Shown here one piece after another: positions 18,501 through 27,124 of a DNA stretch of 64,000 bases. How positions within the stretch are numbered: position 1 is the stretch's first letter; every line of letters starts with the position of its first letter. The stretch lies in NCBI GenBank assembly GCA_913020435.1, contig CAJVZZ010000009.1, positions 1 through 64,000 of the forward strand, read 5' to 3'. The translations under genes and the position numbers were made by a program. The notes beneath the pieces were generated by a model. It had not been told where the DNA came from. It saw only the letters and a list, made by a program, of their open reading frames with translations, and did no database searches. This DNA comes from an uncultured Flavobacteriales bacterium. Its GTDB lineage: Bacteria; Bacteroidota; Bacteroidia; Flavobacteriales_G; Salibacteraceae.

Positions 18501-19844
18501 ATTACCGCCTCGGTTTGCTGTGAAATAAACTCCACCATCATTCCCAACAAACATATAATTGCCACTTTGACTAAACTCTAATACATGCTGATCAGCATGC
18601 ACAGCTCCTAACCAATGAGCCGAATTCGTCCAACTACTTCCTCCATTCGTAGATTTGAAAATATTTACCCCACCTACAAAGAGTTCTTCAGCGTTATTTG
18701 GGTTCGCGGTAATATCTAAGTTGTACCATGCTTGACCACCAGTTCCGTTTCCGTTAATATCATAGTCCATGATATTGGGAGTAGTTGAACGGGTAGTAAA
18801 TGTTTTTCCATAATCTGTTGAACGACATAGGCCCGAAAAGATTCGGTTAGAGGTTTGTATAAAATAGACATAGTTCGGCTTATCTGCACTTACAGCAATT
18901 GCACCTCTACTTCCGCTGATTATACCCGTTGACCTAGTCCAGTTTTCTCCACCATCTTGAGAGTACCACATCGTTCCTCCCGAAGCAGCATAAAGCTTAC
19001 TGAAGTCATTTGGAGCGGCCTCAATATCTTTATAACCAGATCCAGAACCTTTTCGAGTCCATGAAACAGCTCCGTTAATTGACTTATAAATACCGTTACT
19101 GGTAGCTGCTAAAATGGTGTCTGGGTGATGGGGGTCAATAATCATTTTTCCCACAATCACATTTCCCATTCCACTATTACTCACCTTCCAGCTTAATCCC
19201 GCATCTATGGACTTTAAAACACCTATTTGTGTTCTTGAGCCAGCATCTCTATCACCGGTTCCAGCATAAACTATGTTAGGGTTTTTTGGGTTAAAATTGA
19301 TGCTCGAAATCTGCATGGTAGTCAGAGTGTCTGTGTTACTTTGCCATGTTTTACCAAAATCATAGGTACGCCATATTCCTCCGTTAGGTGTCCCAATGAA
19401 AAGTATGGAATCATTGGTTGGGTGCATACCGAGTGCATTTACTCGGCCCATACCATTAGGCTGACCAGAACTTGCTATTGGTTTAGAAATTGGGCCAATA
19501 GGGGCCCATAGAGTGTCTGATATGGAACCGGCATCTTGAGCTGATGCATTGGTTTTAAAAACAGCCACTGATTGCATGATTTGGTTATAGTTTGGAAGGT
19601 CACCCTCAGTATTAATTTCTTGTTCGTAAAACCACTCCCAACGTTTGAATGGCTTGTATCCATCGCCCTTTCCGGGTGTTTTGTCAGACCAGTATTCGTA
19701 AAAGAGGCGCTGTGTTTCAAAGAAATTAGCAGCTGGATCCAGCATACTCTCTATCCACTTAGGATCTTCGTTCTTTTTTTGCTGTGCGTTGACAGTAGTT
19801 AGTGCCACGATAGCTCCTATAAGTAGAATTCCCTTTTTGATCAT
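15582..19844 (-). CDS. Large secreted beta-propeller/GEVED/PKD protein with T9SS sorting domain
   Basis: A 1420-residue exported protein. Residues 1-20 are a signal peptide ending at VNAQ. Residues about 110-760 hold many sortilin/VPS10-like Asp-box (BNR) repeats such as STNGGSSWTN, SKDxGxxW variants and NPKNPNIVYAGT, expected to form one or two beta-propellers. A GEVED domain (about 855-1000, with YLDYNNNGSFADAGERI) follows. Then come PKD-like domains (about 1015-1325; WDFGDGSTSAQ and WDFGDGNSSNT are the clearest). The last roughly 82 residues (VIYPNPSKKAFYIKL onward) are a T9SS type A sorting domain. Proteins of this layout are displayed on the surface or secreted; binding or peptidase-like roles have been proposed for the family. 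No catalytic motif was found. A single gene with its own promoter. Confidence 0.88.
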   Translation of the reverse strand: MIKKGILLIGAIVALTTVNAQQKKNEDPKWIESMLDPAANFFETQRLFYEYWSDKTPGKGDGYKPFKRWEWFYEQEINTEGDLPNYNQIMQSVAVFKTNASAQDAGSISDTLWAPIGPISKPIASSGQPNGMGRVNALGMHPTNDSILFIGTPNGGIWRTYDFGKTWQSNTDTLTTMQISSINFNPKNPNIVYAGTGDRDAGSRTQIGVLKSIDAGLSWKVSNSGMGNVIVGKMIIDPHHPDTILAATSNGIYKSINGAVSWTRKGSGSGYKDIEAAPNDFSKLYAASGGTMWYSQDGGENWTRSTGIISGSRGAIAVSADKPNYVYFIQTSNRIFSGLCRSTDYGKTFTTRSTTPNIMDYDINGNGTGGQAWYNLDITANPNNAEELFVGGVNIFKSTNGGSSWTNSAHWLGAVHADQHVLEFSQSGNYMFVGNDGGVYFTANRGGNWTNISSGLPISEIYKLGQNKFNENEVICGYQDNGTAIYRGNNSWTTEIGGDGMECAFDPINTSYVYGELYYGAIRRSSNGGRNFGSITNSISEQGAWVSPFILGEADPKYMFAGYVNVYRTTNVRAGSVQWSSITGNITGAPNSTYRVLEQSPANTNILYILRSDGALYRSDNCKDATPTWTNLTSLKPAGINPTDMEAHPFREEVLYITGGSMVYVSTDKGNSWTDITLNLPNSSKRTIVYDEYSPGGLYVGGTPGVYYIDSTLSNWVDYSQTLPEDVSITELEIAYNQNAPAKSKIRAATYGRGLWSAPMFNVDNRFAKAEISGDKGNYCIGDTIRLSSSLSKNASTYEWDIKPATFRFVSASSLNSKEVSVVLLADGYYNASLIISNFFGKDTTEIQNLLFATPQLSNTCVTNTASSGRTGSGVFKVKAGNQEFNSFGYDGVSSNTNASCEGIFFFEPDSSYLVTIQLGSSIAEFAQVYLDYNNNGSFADAGERIYSGAAKVGQHTFNYIAPPIAILNQKLLMRVVSDRPALNSSCGNLTHGESRDYGVVFEKPVVTIVTSSKVVCPNEAILISHNSFGKINTVKWDFGSGASPRYSESIYDQQTSYKWGGQKLISFTVNDKYVFYDSVLVRFSPYSNLIVDSVKSNLCETGTAVLQLIDSSGAPNAKYSWFRNNTLLQVQGDTLFSQKTFNRFNTLEFFVVVSDSFCIDTSDLLFLTPKEKPVALMAGFPPIQCLSGNRFPFNDNTTMTTSGFTRVWDFGDGSTSAQEQAFHSYLDTGIYKIKLRINGNNGCNDSAFAQVKLNPSPISTFSTYIINGLDVSFMPIDTSWLNYAWDFGDGNSSNTKAPTHSYLAIGSYTTELQVTSDGNCVTKTKEELGVENPDGIQQFLSLNNTVIYPNPSKKAFYIKLPSIGEYFITVFDVMGAEIIHDQHSSTEGNEFSFELFRSGVYLVKIQSGTDAVLKQVILD

Positions 19845-19860
19845 AAGATAAATTAGCGTT

Positions 19861-19868
19861 CAAATATA
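19861..19868 (-). promoter_or_regulatory. Bacteroidota -7 element TAnnTTTG
   Basis: CAAATATA on the plus strand reads TATATTTG on the minus strand, an exact match to TAnnTTTG, 16 bp upstream of the ATG of the large secreted protein gene. Confidence 0.6.
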
Positions 19869-20024
19869 ACATTGAAACTCAGCTTATTTGCACCAATTAT
19901 GCACTTCCAAGAGGATTTATTTGCAAAATAGTAGAGCCCAACATACATTATTGACATTAAAATCGTTAAAAGGTTTGTGCAGATAACGGAGCCACGCGGC
20001 CTAAAGCCCTAATTTTACAAACTA

Positions 20025-22370
20025 ATGAAAAAGGAACCTAAGAAGAAAAAACTTACTCGAGGCCGTTTGTTACTGTGGCTATGGCTTCTACTTTTTTCTC
20101 CCGTAGTGCTGTTTACACTTTTGATGTATTTAATTTCTTTGGGGTTTTTTGGTGCTCTGCCAACATTTGAAGAATTAGAGAACCCTAAAAACAACTTAGC
20201 GACTGAGGTTTATACGGCAGACGGAAAGTTACTGGGAAAGTACTTCAGTGAAAATCGAAGTCAAATGGCGTTTGAAGAAATATCACCTCATGTTATTAAT
20301 GCGCTGGTTTCGACTGAAGATGAACGATTTTATAATCACAGTGGAATAGATGCACGAGGCCTCTTTAGAGCCGTTATATTTTTAGGAACAAAAGGAGGGG
20401 CGAGTACAATTACACAGCAGCTGGCCAAAATGCTTTTTAGTGAACGCCCAAGAACTAAACTGGAACGGATAAAACAAAAACTGCAAGAGTGGATTATTGC
20501 AATCCGATTAGAGCGACAATACACTAAAAATGAGATACTTACTATGTATCTCAATCGATTTGATTTTGTTAATAATGCAGTAGGACTTAAATCAGCCTCA
20601 CAGGTTTACTTTAATACTACACCGGATAGTTTATCTATAAATGAAGCGGCAGTTTTGGTTGGAATGGCAAAAAACCCATCGCTATTTAATCCAAACAGAA
20701 GGCTACAACTAACAACCGAGCGAAGAAACGTCGTCTTGGGTCAAATGGTTAGAAATGAAATTTTAGAAGAAGAGGTTTATGATTCTTTGAAACAACTTCC
20801 ATTACTTCTTGATTTTCAAAGGGTAGACCATAAAGACGGAAGCGCTCCGTATTTTAGGGAAGCACTTCGAGCCTATTTGCACAAATTGACTTCAGCAAAA
20901 GATGAGGAGGGCAACTACAAGTTGGCTCAACCTAACGGAGAGAAATATGATATTTATAGAGATGGACTGAGGATATACTCGACCATTGATTCTAGAATGC
21001 AACGCTATGCGGAGTATGGAGTTACTCAGCACTTGAAAACGGAATTACAAAAAGATTTTTGGGCCCATTTAAAACATAAAAAGAACCCACCTTTTGCAAA
21101 CGGAATCAGCGACAAGACCATCGAGCGCTTGATGAGTGGAGCAATAAAAAGGACCGATCTGTATCGTGAACTGAGAAACGAGGGCATGTCTAAAGATTCC
21201 ATTATAATTGTGTTCAATACTCCCGTACCAGCAAAGGTGTTTTCGTGGCAAGGAGAAATTGACACGATAATTTCTCCTAGAGAAAAGTTGCGCTACCATA
21301 AAAGTTTTTTACATGCTGGTGTAATGTCGGTAAATCCGCATAATGGATATATAAAGACATGGGTTGGCGGCATTAATAACAAGTATTTTTCATACGACCA
21401 TGTTTATCAAGGCAGACGGCAAATAGGTTCAACAATAAAACCATTTGTTTATGCATTAGCAATAACTGATAAAGGTCTTTCACCCTGTGATGAAATTCCA
21501 AACGTTCCTTACACTTTTGAAAAGGGTGAATATGGATTGTTAAAAAGCTGGACACCACACAATCCGGGTCGCGACTACGGCTATAATGTGTCTTTAAAAT
21601 ATGGTCTGGCAAATTCAATGAATACCGTTACTGCTTATGTTATGAAGCAAGTAAGTCCCCAGGCGGTTGTAAATTTTGTACGCAAAGCTGGGATTAAGGG
21701 TGAAATGGAGGCCGTTCCTTCATTATGTCTTGGTGTTGCTGATGTTGCATTAGCAGAAATGGTTGGTGCCTATGCCTCATTTGCTAATAAAGGCCAGTAC
21801 TTAGAGCCGGTTTTTCTTACTCGAATAATGGATAAAAATGGAAACGAGATTTATAATAACTTAGTTCATAGAAAGACAAATTCGGTATTAAGTGAACGCG
21901 ATGCTTATCTAATGTTGGAGTTAATGAAAGGCGTAACCTCCTACAATTATAATAGAGATTTAGCAAAAAATTCTGGCGGAACAGCTATACGACTAAGGTT
22001 TAGTAAAGAAACCCGCCCTTATGGTGGAATCCCAATGGAAATTCCAATTGCAGGTAAAACAGGAACGACTCAAAACCAGTCTGATGGTTGGTTTATTGGC
22101 ATTACTCCAGATTTAGTTACGGGAGTCTGGGTGGGAGCAGAAGACAGGGCGGTTCGGTTTAGCAGCTTATCAAAAGGGATGGGAACAAACATGGCGCTGC
22201 CTATTTGGGGCTATTTTATGAATAAGGTTTATGCAGACGAATCAATTGATATTAGTAAAGGAGATTTTGAAAAGCCGCTTTTACCTTTAGATGTTAATCT
22301 GAATTGCGATGAGGTTATAGAATCTGGTAGCAATCTATACGGAAGAGATAAACAGTCTGACTGGGATTAA
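20025..22370 (+). CDS. mrcA: Penicillin-binding protein 1A (bifunctional class A PBP)
   Basis: A 781-residue membrane-anchored enzyme that polymerises lipid II and cross-links peptidoglycan. Residues 1-44 are a basic start and a transmembrane helix. The GT51 transglycosylase follows (about 75-240), with catalytic E98 in STEDERFYNHSGID, GGASTITQQLAK and RQYTKNEILTMYLN. The transpeptidase has S469-T-I-K472 (GSTIKPFVYAL), S531-M-N533 and K678-T-G-T (GKTGTTQNQSDGWF), all three motifs intact. The length is normal for Bacteroidota PBP1A. No PASTA or extra C-terminal domain. ATG at 20025 gives the usual cytosolic lysine-rich tail. It is divergent from the large secreted protein gene. Confidence 0.95.
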   Translation: MKKEPKKKKLTRGRLLLWLWLLLFSPVVLFTLLMYLISLGFFGALPTFEELENPKNNLATEVYTADGKLLGKYFSENRSQMAFEEISPHVINALVSTEDERFYNHSGIDARGLFRAVIFLGTKGGASTITQQLAKMLFSERPRTKLERIKQKLQEWIIAIRLERQYTKNEILTMYLNRFDFVNNAVGLKSASQVYFNTTPDSLSINEAAVLVGMAKNPSLFNPNRRLQLTTERRNVVLGQMVRNEILEEEVYDSLKQLPLLLDFQRVDHKDGSAPYFREALRAYLHKLTSAKDEEGNYKLAQPNGEKYDIYRDGLRIYSTIDSRMQRYAEYGVTQHLKTELQKDFWAHLKHKKNPPFANGISDKTIERLMSGAIKRTDLYRELRNEGMSKDSIIIVFNTPVPAKVFSWQGEIDTIISPREKLRYHKSFLHAGVMSVNPHNGYIKTWVGGINNKYFSYDHVYQGRRQIGSTIKPFVYALAITDKGLSPCDEIPNVPYTFEKGEYGLLKSWTPHNPGRDYGYNVSLKYGLANSMNTVTAYVMKQVSPQAVVNFVRKAGIKGEMEAVPSLCLGVADVALAEMVGAYASFANKGQYLEPVFLTRIMDKNGNEIYNNLVHRKTNSVLSERDAYLMLELMKGVTSYNYNRDLAKNSGGTAIRLRFSKETRPYGGIPMEIPIAGKTGTTQNQSDGWFIGITPDLVTGVWVGAEDRAVRFSSLSKGMGTNMALPIWGYFMNKVYADESIDISKGDFEKPLLPLDVNLNCDEVIESGSNLYGRDKQSDWD

Positions 22371-22410
22371 TCTAAACGAGCTTTTTATCCAATTTTCCTT
22401 TTTCAATTTT

Positions 22411-22418
22411 TACATTTG
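22411..22418 (+). promoter_or_regulatory. Bacteroidota -7 element TAnnTTTG upstream of scoA
   Basis: TACATTTG matches TAnnTTTG exactly. It lies 18-24 bp before the ATG codons at 22437 and 22443 and covers the alternative TTG start at 22416, which argues against that start. Confidence 0.6.
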
Positions 22419-22442
22419 AGATTCAAAACTGATGATATGGCA

Positions 22443-23141
22443 ATGAATAAAAAAGTAGCCGATGTGCACGAGGCTTTGCAAGGTGTTGAAAACAATATGA
22501 CCTTCATGCTCGGGGGATTTGGTTTGTGTGGAATTCCAGAAAACGCAATTGCTCAGTTAGTTAGCTTGGGAGTTTCAGGAGTAACCTGTATTTCTAATAA
22601 CGCAGGTGTTGATGATTTCGGATTGGGTCTATTGTTACAAAACCATCAGATTAAAAAAATGATATCCTCTTATGTGGGTGAAAACGATGAATTTGAACGT
22701 CAGATGTTAAGCGGAGAGCTGGATGTGGACTTAATACCCCAAGGATCTTTAGCTGAGCGATGCAGAGCCGGTGGAGCGGGTATTCCTGCGTTTTTTACCC
22801 CAGCTGGTTATGGAACTGAGGTTGGAGAAGGAAAAGAAGCCCGAGAGTTTAATGGTAAGCCACATATTTTAGAAACAGCACTTACAGCAGACTTTGCATT
22901 CGTTAAAGCATGGAAAGGAGATTCTGCTGGTAATTTGGTTTATAAGGCAGCAGCAAGAAATTTTAATCCCCTAATGGCAATGGCAGGGAAGATTACTGTT
23001 GCTGAAGTTGAAGAGTTGGTTCCCTTGGGAGAGCTAGATCCTAACCAAATTCACACACCTGGTATTTTTGTTCAACGCATTTTTCAAGGAGTGAATTACG
23101 AAAAGAGAATAGAGCAACGCACAGTTCGCCAAAAGGCTTAG
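22443..23141 (+). CDS. scoA: 3-oxoacid CoA-transferase subunit A
   Basis: A 232-residue alpha subunit of succinyl-CoA:3-ketoacid CoA-transferase, which moves CoA from succinyl-CoA to acetoacetate. Family blocks: MLGGFGLCGIPENAI (glycine-rich CoA-binding loop), SNNAGVDDFGLGLLL, SYVGENDEFERQ, GSLAERCRAGGAGIPAFFTP and ARNFNPLMAMAGKITVAEVEELV, all as in B. subtilis ScoA. ATG at 22443 (MNKKVADVHEAL) fits the family's N-terminus; ATG 22437 and TTG 22416 are in frame, but the latter falls in a promoter element. Unusually, the partner scoB is separated from it by a membrane glycosyltransferase gene that starts 1 bp after the stop codon. Confidence 0.93.
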   Translation: MNKKVADVHEALQGVENNMTFMLGGFGLCGIPENAIAQLVSLGVSGVTCISNNAGVDDFGLGLLLQNHQIKKMISSYVGENDEFERQMLSGELDVDLIPQGSLAERCRAGGAGIPAFFTPAGYGTEVGEGKEAREFNGKPHILETALTADFAFVKAWKGDSAGNLVYKAAARNFNPLMAMAGKITVAEVEELVPLGELDPNQIHTPGIFVQRIFQGVNYEKRIEQRTVRQKA

Positions 23142-23142
23142 G

Positions 23143-24669
23143 TTGAGCCAATTTTTAGACAAAATTTTTGAGTGGGATAAAGGAACTCGTTTTATAAGAG
23201 ATCTTTTGTTTTTGCTGTTGTTTGTATGGCAAAGTGCCTCTTACGGATATTTTGAAAACATGGATCGATTCCCAGAGGGAACACACATGTGGCGTAAGTG
23301 TGACGGGGCATCAATGGCGCAAAATTATGCGCAAAAAGAGTTACCATTATTTGAGCCTCAATTACATCAGCTGTTTGAGGGTTCAGGTAAAGCCGTAGGA
23401 GAATTTCCTGTGTTCTATTATTTGATTGGTAAAACCTATCAAGTTTTTGGATTTTCAAATGAAATTTTCCGCTGGTGGTGGTGGGGATTATTAGCCTTAG
23501 GTTTTTACCTTTTATTTCAGTGGTTTTATCTAAAAACAAAGAGTACAATCGTTTCGGTTCTTTTGAATATCTTTTGTTTTACACCACCGATATTAGTGTA
23601 TTACGGAATCGAATTTTTACCAGATACCGTTGCCTTAGCACTTTCTTTTGGGGGCCTATATTTTTATGAAAAATGGAGAAAACATCCTTCCAAGTGGAGC
23701 GTCTCCTTGGGGGTGTTGTTTTTTTCTTTGGCTATGCTTACAAAGGTTTCAGCGGGAATATTGTTAGTTGCTATTGCCTCCTATGAAATAATATCTTTTC
23801 AAAAAGGAAAGTTTTGGAATACAATTAAAGTTCTACTTCCCTGGTCGGTTCCTTTTGCAGTTACGTTGATTTGGGTGCAGTATGCAGCTTGGTACAACGC
23901 CCAATCAGGAAACGTCTACTTTTTATTAGACACCGTGCCTTATTGGACACTTTCCGAAGATCAAATAATAGGGGTAAAAATCAATTTTATGGAGTTTTGG
24001 TACAATGAACTATTGGCCTATAAGTCACTTTGGTTATTAACCGTTCCGTTTTTTGCTTTAGGTCTTTTATGGTATAAAAAGCTTCAAAAGGAAACGGTTT
24101 CATTAGTGGCTTATGCTCTATTAACCGGAAGCTTTGTTCTCCTTTTTTTTGAGAGATTTGGGCATCACGATTATTATATTATTTGTCTTTACGGGGGCTT
24201 ACCTTTAATAGCAGCGTATAGCGTTTCACTTATTAAAGAGATGTTTTCTAGTAAGCTAATGCTTGTTATTATTGTTGTAGCATTAATTCCTTTCGTAGCC
24301 CAAAACGTTTCCTCCGCTCAGATCATTGCTGAAACAAGAACGCATACTTGGACTTTTTACAACAAGCTGGATAACAACTTAACCCAGATTGAGCCCTGGT
24401 TAAATAAGAATGGAATCACAAAAGAGGTTCCTGTACTTAGTGCATTTGACCCTTCTCCTAACGTTAGTTTATATTACATGAATCGCAAGGGGCTATCAAA
24501 CATTTACAATCAAGAATTGACTGAAGAGTTTATTCAACATGCCAAGAGCATTGGAATAAAGCACGTGCTAGTGCATAGTGAGGGGTTAAGAACCGAAAGG
24601 GAAAGAGAATTATATTGTAGAGATACAGTATCGAGTATAGGGAATATTCATTTATTCAAATTAAATTAG
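23143..24669 (+). CDS. Polytopic membrane glycosyltransferase (GT-C, ArnT/PMT-like)
   Basis: A 508-residue protein with about ten transmembrane segments. The first lumenal loop has THMWRKCDGASMAQNY, matching the 'H-x-W-R-Q-x-D-x-x-S-x-A' block of GT39/ArnT-like transferases in which the aspartate is the catalytic base. Such enzymes transfer a sugar from a polyprenyl-phosphate donor on the periplasmic side. A long soluble C-terminal tail (about 400-508) follows the last helix. TTG at 23143 keeps the first helix (RDLLFLLLFVWQSASYGYF); the next ATG (23260) would remove it and is rejected. The gene sits between scoA and scoB with almost no spacing, so it is presumably co-transcribed. No functional link to ketone-body metabolism is known. 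Confidence 0.82.
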   Translation: MSQFLDKIFEWDKGTRFIRDLLFLLLFVWQSASYGYFENMDRFPEGTHMWRKCDGASMAQNYAQKELPLFEPQLHQLFEGSGKAVGEFPVFYYLIGKTYQVFGFSNEIFRWWWWGLLALGFYLLFQWFYLKTKSTIVSVLLNIFCFTPPILVYYGIEFLPDTVALALSFGGLYFYEKWRKHPSKWSVSLGVLFFSLAMLTKVSAGILLVAIASYEIISFQKGKFWNTIKVLLPWSVPFAVTLIWVQYAAWYNAQSGNVYFLLDTVPYWTLSEDQIIGVKINFMEFWYNELLAYKSLWLLTVPFFALGLLWYKKLQKETVSLVAYALLTGSFVLLFFERFGHHDYYIICLYGGLPLIAAYSVSLIKEMFSSKLMLVIIVVALIPFVAQNVSSAQIIAETRTHTWTFYNKLDNNLTQIEPWLNKNGITKEVPVLSAFDPSPNVSLYYMNRKGLSNIYNQELTEEFIQHAKSIGIKHVLVHSEGLRTERERELYCRDTVSSIGNIHLFKLN

Positions 24670-24689
24670 CGACAGATAAAAACACACAC

Positions 24690-25349
24690 ATGAGCTTAAG
24701 CAAAGAACAAATAGCACAGCGAATTGCACAAGAGGTGCAGGACAAACAATATGTGAATTTGGGTATAGGAATTCCTACGTTGGTGGCTAACTTTATTCCT
24801 GAGGGAATTGATGTTGAGTTTCAGAGCGAAAACGGGATACTAGGAATGGGCCCCTTTCCTTTTGATGGAGAAGAAGATGCCGATTTAATTAATGCAGGAA
24901 AACAAACGGTTACTCTCGAAAAGGGGGCTGTAATTTTTGATTCTGCAACGTCTTTTGCAATGATTCGTGGTCAGCATGTTCATTTAACTATTCTTGGAGC
25001 AATGGAAGTTTCTGAAAACGGAGACATTGCCAATTGGAAAATTCCCGGAAGAATGGTAAAGGGGATGGGTGGCGCTATGGATTTAGTAGCATCAGCAGAA
25101 AACATTATTGTGGCCATGATGCATACCAATAAAAAAGGGGAATCTAAACTGCTAAAAGAATGTTCTTTACCTTTAACTGGAGTGGGTTGCGTTAAAAAAG
25201 TAGTTTCGAATTTAGCAGTACTTGAAGTTATGAAGGGGAGGGGTTTTAAGCTTCTAGAGAGAGCTCCCGGTGTATCCGTAGAAGCCATAGTAAACGCTAC
25301 CGAAGGCAGTTTGTTGGTGGAAGGAGATATTCCTGAAATGCAGTTTTAA
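24690..25349 (+). CDS. scoB: 3-oxoacid CoA-transferase subunit B
   Basis: A 219-residue beta subunit of succinyl-CoA:3-ketoacid CoA-transferase. The catalytic glutamate that forms the enzyme-CoA thioester is E47 in SENGILGMG. Other blocks: YVNLGIGIPTLVANF at the N-terminus, FDSATSFAMIRGQHV and GRMVKGMGGAMDLVA. The length is normal. ATG at 24690 lies 20 bp after the glycosyltransferase stop. Together with scoA it would allow acetoacetate use, or CoA recycling in the breakdown of branched-chain amino acids and fatty acids. A strong terminator follows. Confidence 0.94.
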   Translation: MSLSKEQIAQRIAQEVQDKQYVNLGIGIPTLVANFIPEGIDVEFQSENGILGMGPFPFDGEEDADLINAGKQTVTLEKGAVIFDSATSFAMIRGQHVHLTILGAMEVSENGDIANWKIPGRMVKGMGGAMDLVASAENIIVAMMHTNKKGESKLLKECSLPLTGVGCVKKVVSNLAVLEVMKGRGFKLLERAPGVSVEAIVNATEGSLLVEGDIPEMQF

Positions 25350-25374
25350 TTGTTGAAAATAAAGGTTAAAGCAA

Positions 25375-25414
25375 AAAAAAGCCGTTTTTGAGACTTCTCA
25401 AAAGCGGCTTTTTT
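25375..25414. terminator. Bidirectional terminator between scoB and the PKD lipoprotein gene
   Basis: AAAAAAGCCG pairs with CGGCTTTTTT, and inside it TTTTGAGA pairs with TCTCAAAA, giving a long stem with an A tract on one side and a T tract on the other. It serves both convergent genes. Confidence 0.85.
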
Positions 25415-25433
25415 AATCTTTTTTATTTTTTGA

Positions 25434-26228
25434 CTACTTAGTCAGAGTATAAGTGTAAACAGTGTTTTCAACGCAAGGCTTATCCGTTCCGTTAAATGTG
25501 TTAATAGTTTCAACGTTTCTTTTCAAAGTAATAACACTTCCTGAGTTTGTGTATTCGTAAATTCCACTATCCATGTCAGCGTGATCATTCACGTTGTTGT
25601 CAGTATTAACAAATAAAAAGCGCAACGATCCAATTCTTACGTGGTCAGCATCGACAGCACTGAAACTGTAGCCGTTCGTTTCTCCGTTTTCATTTGTGTA
25701 GTAGCTACCATCATACGAAACGCTTTCATCAACAATAGTTATTTTAATTGCTTGAGACCTTGTGTCAGCAGTCAGTTTTGCAGAGTTGGTTGAAGTAGTA
25801 CCACAACCAGTATAAGTTATTGAACCTGTTCCAAAAGACCAAGTACCAGCAGCATTAGCCCACCAAGCAGCCATCGCAACTTCGCCTTCTTCCTGTTTGG
25901 TATAAACAGCAGCAATACCGTTATCAGAAATAGTAATTACTTTACTATCTGTTGTAGAGTTGCTGCCTTTTCTGTTTGTTGCAGTAAGAGTAACCGTATA
26001 AGTTCCAGCTTCTCCGTAAGTATGATTAGCGTCAAAAGTAGAAGCCGATCCACCGTCTCCAAAGCTCCAGTTTACATTGTATGTTTTTTTGATGTCACCA
26101 CCACTAGTCATTGCAACGTTTTCTCCAACATTACCTGTTGTAGGAACGGTCATAGTAAGTTCAGGCGCTTTGTTACATGCAGTTAGAATCATTGAGGATA
26201 CTGCTAATCCCATCATTAATTTTCTCAT
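25434..26228 (-). CDS. PKD-domain lipoprotein
   Basis: A 264-residue lipoprotein. The lipobox is LTAC with C18 as the lipidated residue. Residues about 22-102 are one PKD domain (VNWSFGDGGSAST and YGEAGTYTVTLTATN), a beta-sandwich used in surface adhesion and binding. The C-terminal part (about 105-264) starts AAWWANAAGTWSFGTGSITY and looks like a lipocalin-type or glycan-binding beta-sandwich of the kind found in other PKD lipoproteins of this phylum, but I do not recognise it. It is probably exposed on the outer membrane. A near-consensus -7 element (TATATTCG on the minus strand) lies about 25 bp upstream. Confidence 0.75.
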   Translation of the reverse strand: MRKLMMGLAVSSMILTACNKAPELTMTVPTTGNVGENVAMTSGGDIKKTYNVNWSFGDGGSASTFDANHTYGEAGTYTVTLTATNRKGSNSTTDSKVITISDNGIAAVYTKQEEGEVAMAAWWANAAGTWSFGTGSITYTGCGTTSTNSAKLTADTRSQAIKITIVDESVSYDGSYYTNENGETNGYSFSAVDADHVRIGSLRFLFVNTDNNVNDHADMDSGIYEYTNSGSVITLKRNVETINTFNGTDKPCVENTVYTYTLTK

Positions 26229-26311
26229 GGTTATTATTTTATTAAATTTAAATGCGAATATAAATGTAAAATTTGGTTAACTAACTTACTGTATTATAGG
26301 TGTTTTATACA

Positions 26312-27031
26312 TTAAACACCGTATTTCACGATACAGTATAGAGCACGAAAACCATCTTTCCAGTTGATTTTCTTTCCTTCATCATAAGTCCTGCCATAGT
26401 AAGATATCCCAACCTCATAGATTCGAACCTTTGGAATTCGAGAAATTTTTGCGGTAACTTCAGGTTCAAATCCAAAACGATTTTCTTTTAATGTAAGTCC
26501 TTGAATGGTTTTGGTGTGAAATAACTTATAACAAGTCTCCATGTCCGTAAGGTTCAAGTTATTGAACATATTGGAAAGGAAAGTCAAGAACTGATTTCCT
26601 ATACTGTGCCAAAAGAATAAAATGCGATGCGGCTTTCCACCCAGAAAACGAGACCCATATACGACATCTGCAAAACCATCAATTACGGGTTTTAATAGAA
26701 TGTTATATTCTGCGGGATCATATTCTAGATCGGCATCCTGTATTATTAGGTAATCACCTGTCGATTCTTTAATACCTCTATGCAATGCAGCGCCTTTACC
26801 CATATTCTTGGGTTGTAAGAAATGTTGAATATCAGTATTGGGATGGTTGTCTATATATTCATGAATTTTTTGATTTGTATCGTCCACAGAACAATCATCC
26901 ACAATAATTATTTCTTTACTGATGTTATTAAGAAGCTCTACTTCTAGCACTTTATCAAGGATAAGATAAATAGTAGCCGCCTCATTATAAGCGGGAATTA
27001 CAATACTGAGTTTGCTAATTGAAGCGTTCAT
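26312..27031 (-). CDS. GT2 glycosyltransferase, polyprenyl-phosphate mannose/glucose synthase-like
   Basis: A 239-residue soluble GT-A enzyme. N-terminal [14 protein letters not shown], then [13 protein letters not shown], and the metal-binding DxD block [14 protein letters not shown] are all typical of dolichyl-phosphate mannose synthase-like GT2 proteins. [11 protein letters not shown] near the C-terminus matches the acceptor-side block of the same group. It lacks the C-terminal membrane helices of the larger DPM/GtrB forms. It would make polyprenyl-phosphate sugars, the donors used by membrane transferases such as those at 23143 and 60399. That link is inference from substrate logic, not from operon structure. 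Confidence 0.87.
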   Translation of the reverse strand: MNASISKLSIVIPAYNEAATIYLILDKVLEVELLNNISKEIIIVDDCSVDDTNQKIHEYIDNHPNTDIQHFLQPKNMGKGAALHRGIKESTGDYLIIQDADLEYDPAEYNILLKPVIDGFADVVYGSRFLGGKPHRILFFWHSIGNQFLTFLSNMFNNLNLTDMETCYKLFHTKTIQGLTLKENRFGFEPEVTAKISRIPKVRIYEVGISYYGRTYDEGKKINWKDGFRALYCIVKYGV

Positions 27032-27124
27032 TGCTGCAATATTAATTTTTAATTGATTAATAGCGATGAGCTTCTGAAATATGAAATCATTTTCCTTAAT
27101 TTCGAAAACCTACAAAAAACACTC

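Noticed and set aside
27053..27124. N-terminal extension of polA
   Set aside because: The 24 extra residues have no family counterpart; MTDQNGDKRLFLLDA starts the flap exonuclease normally.
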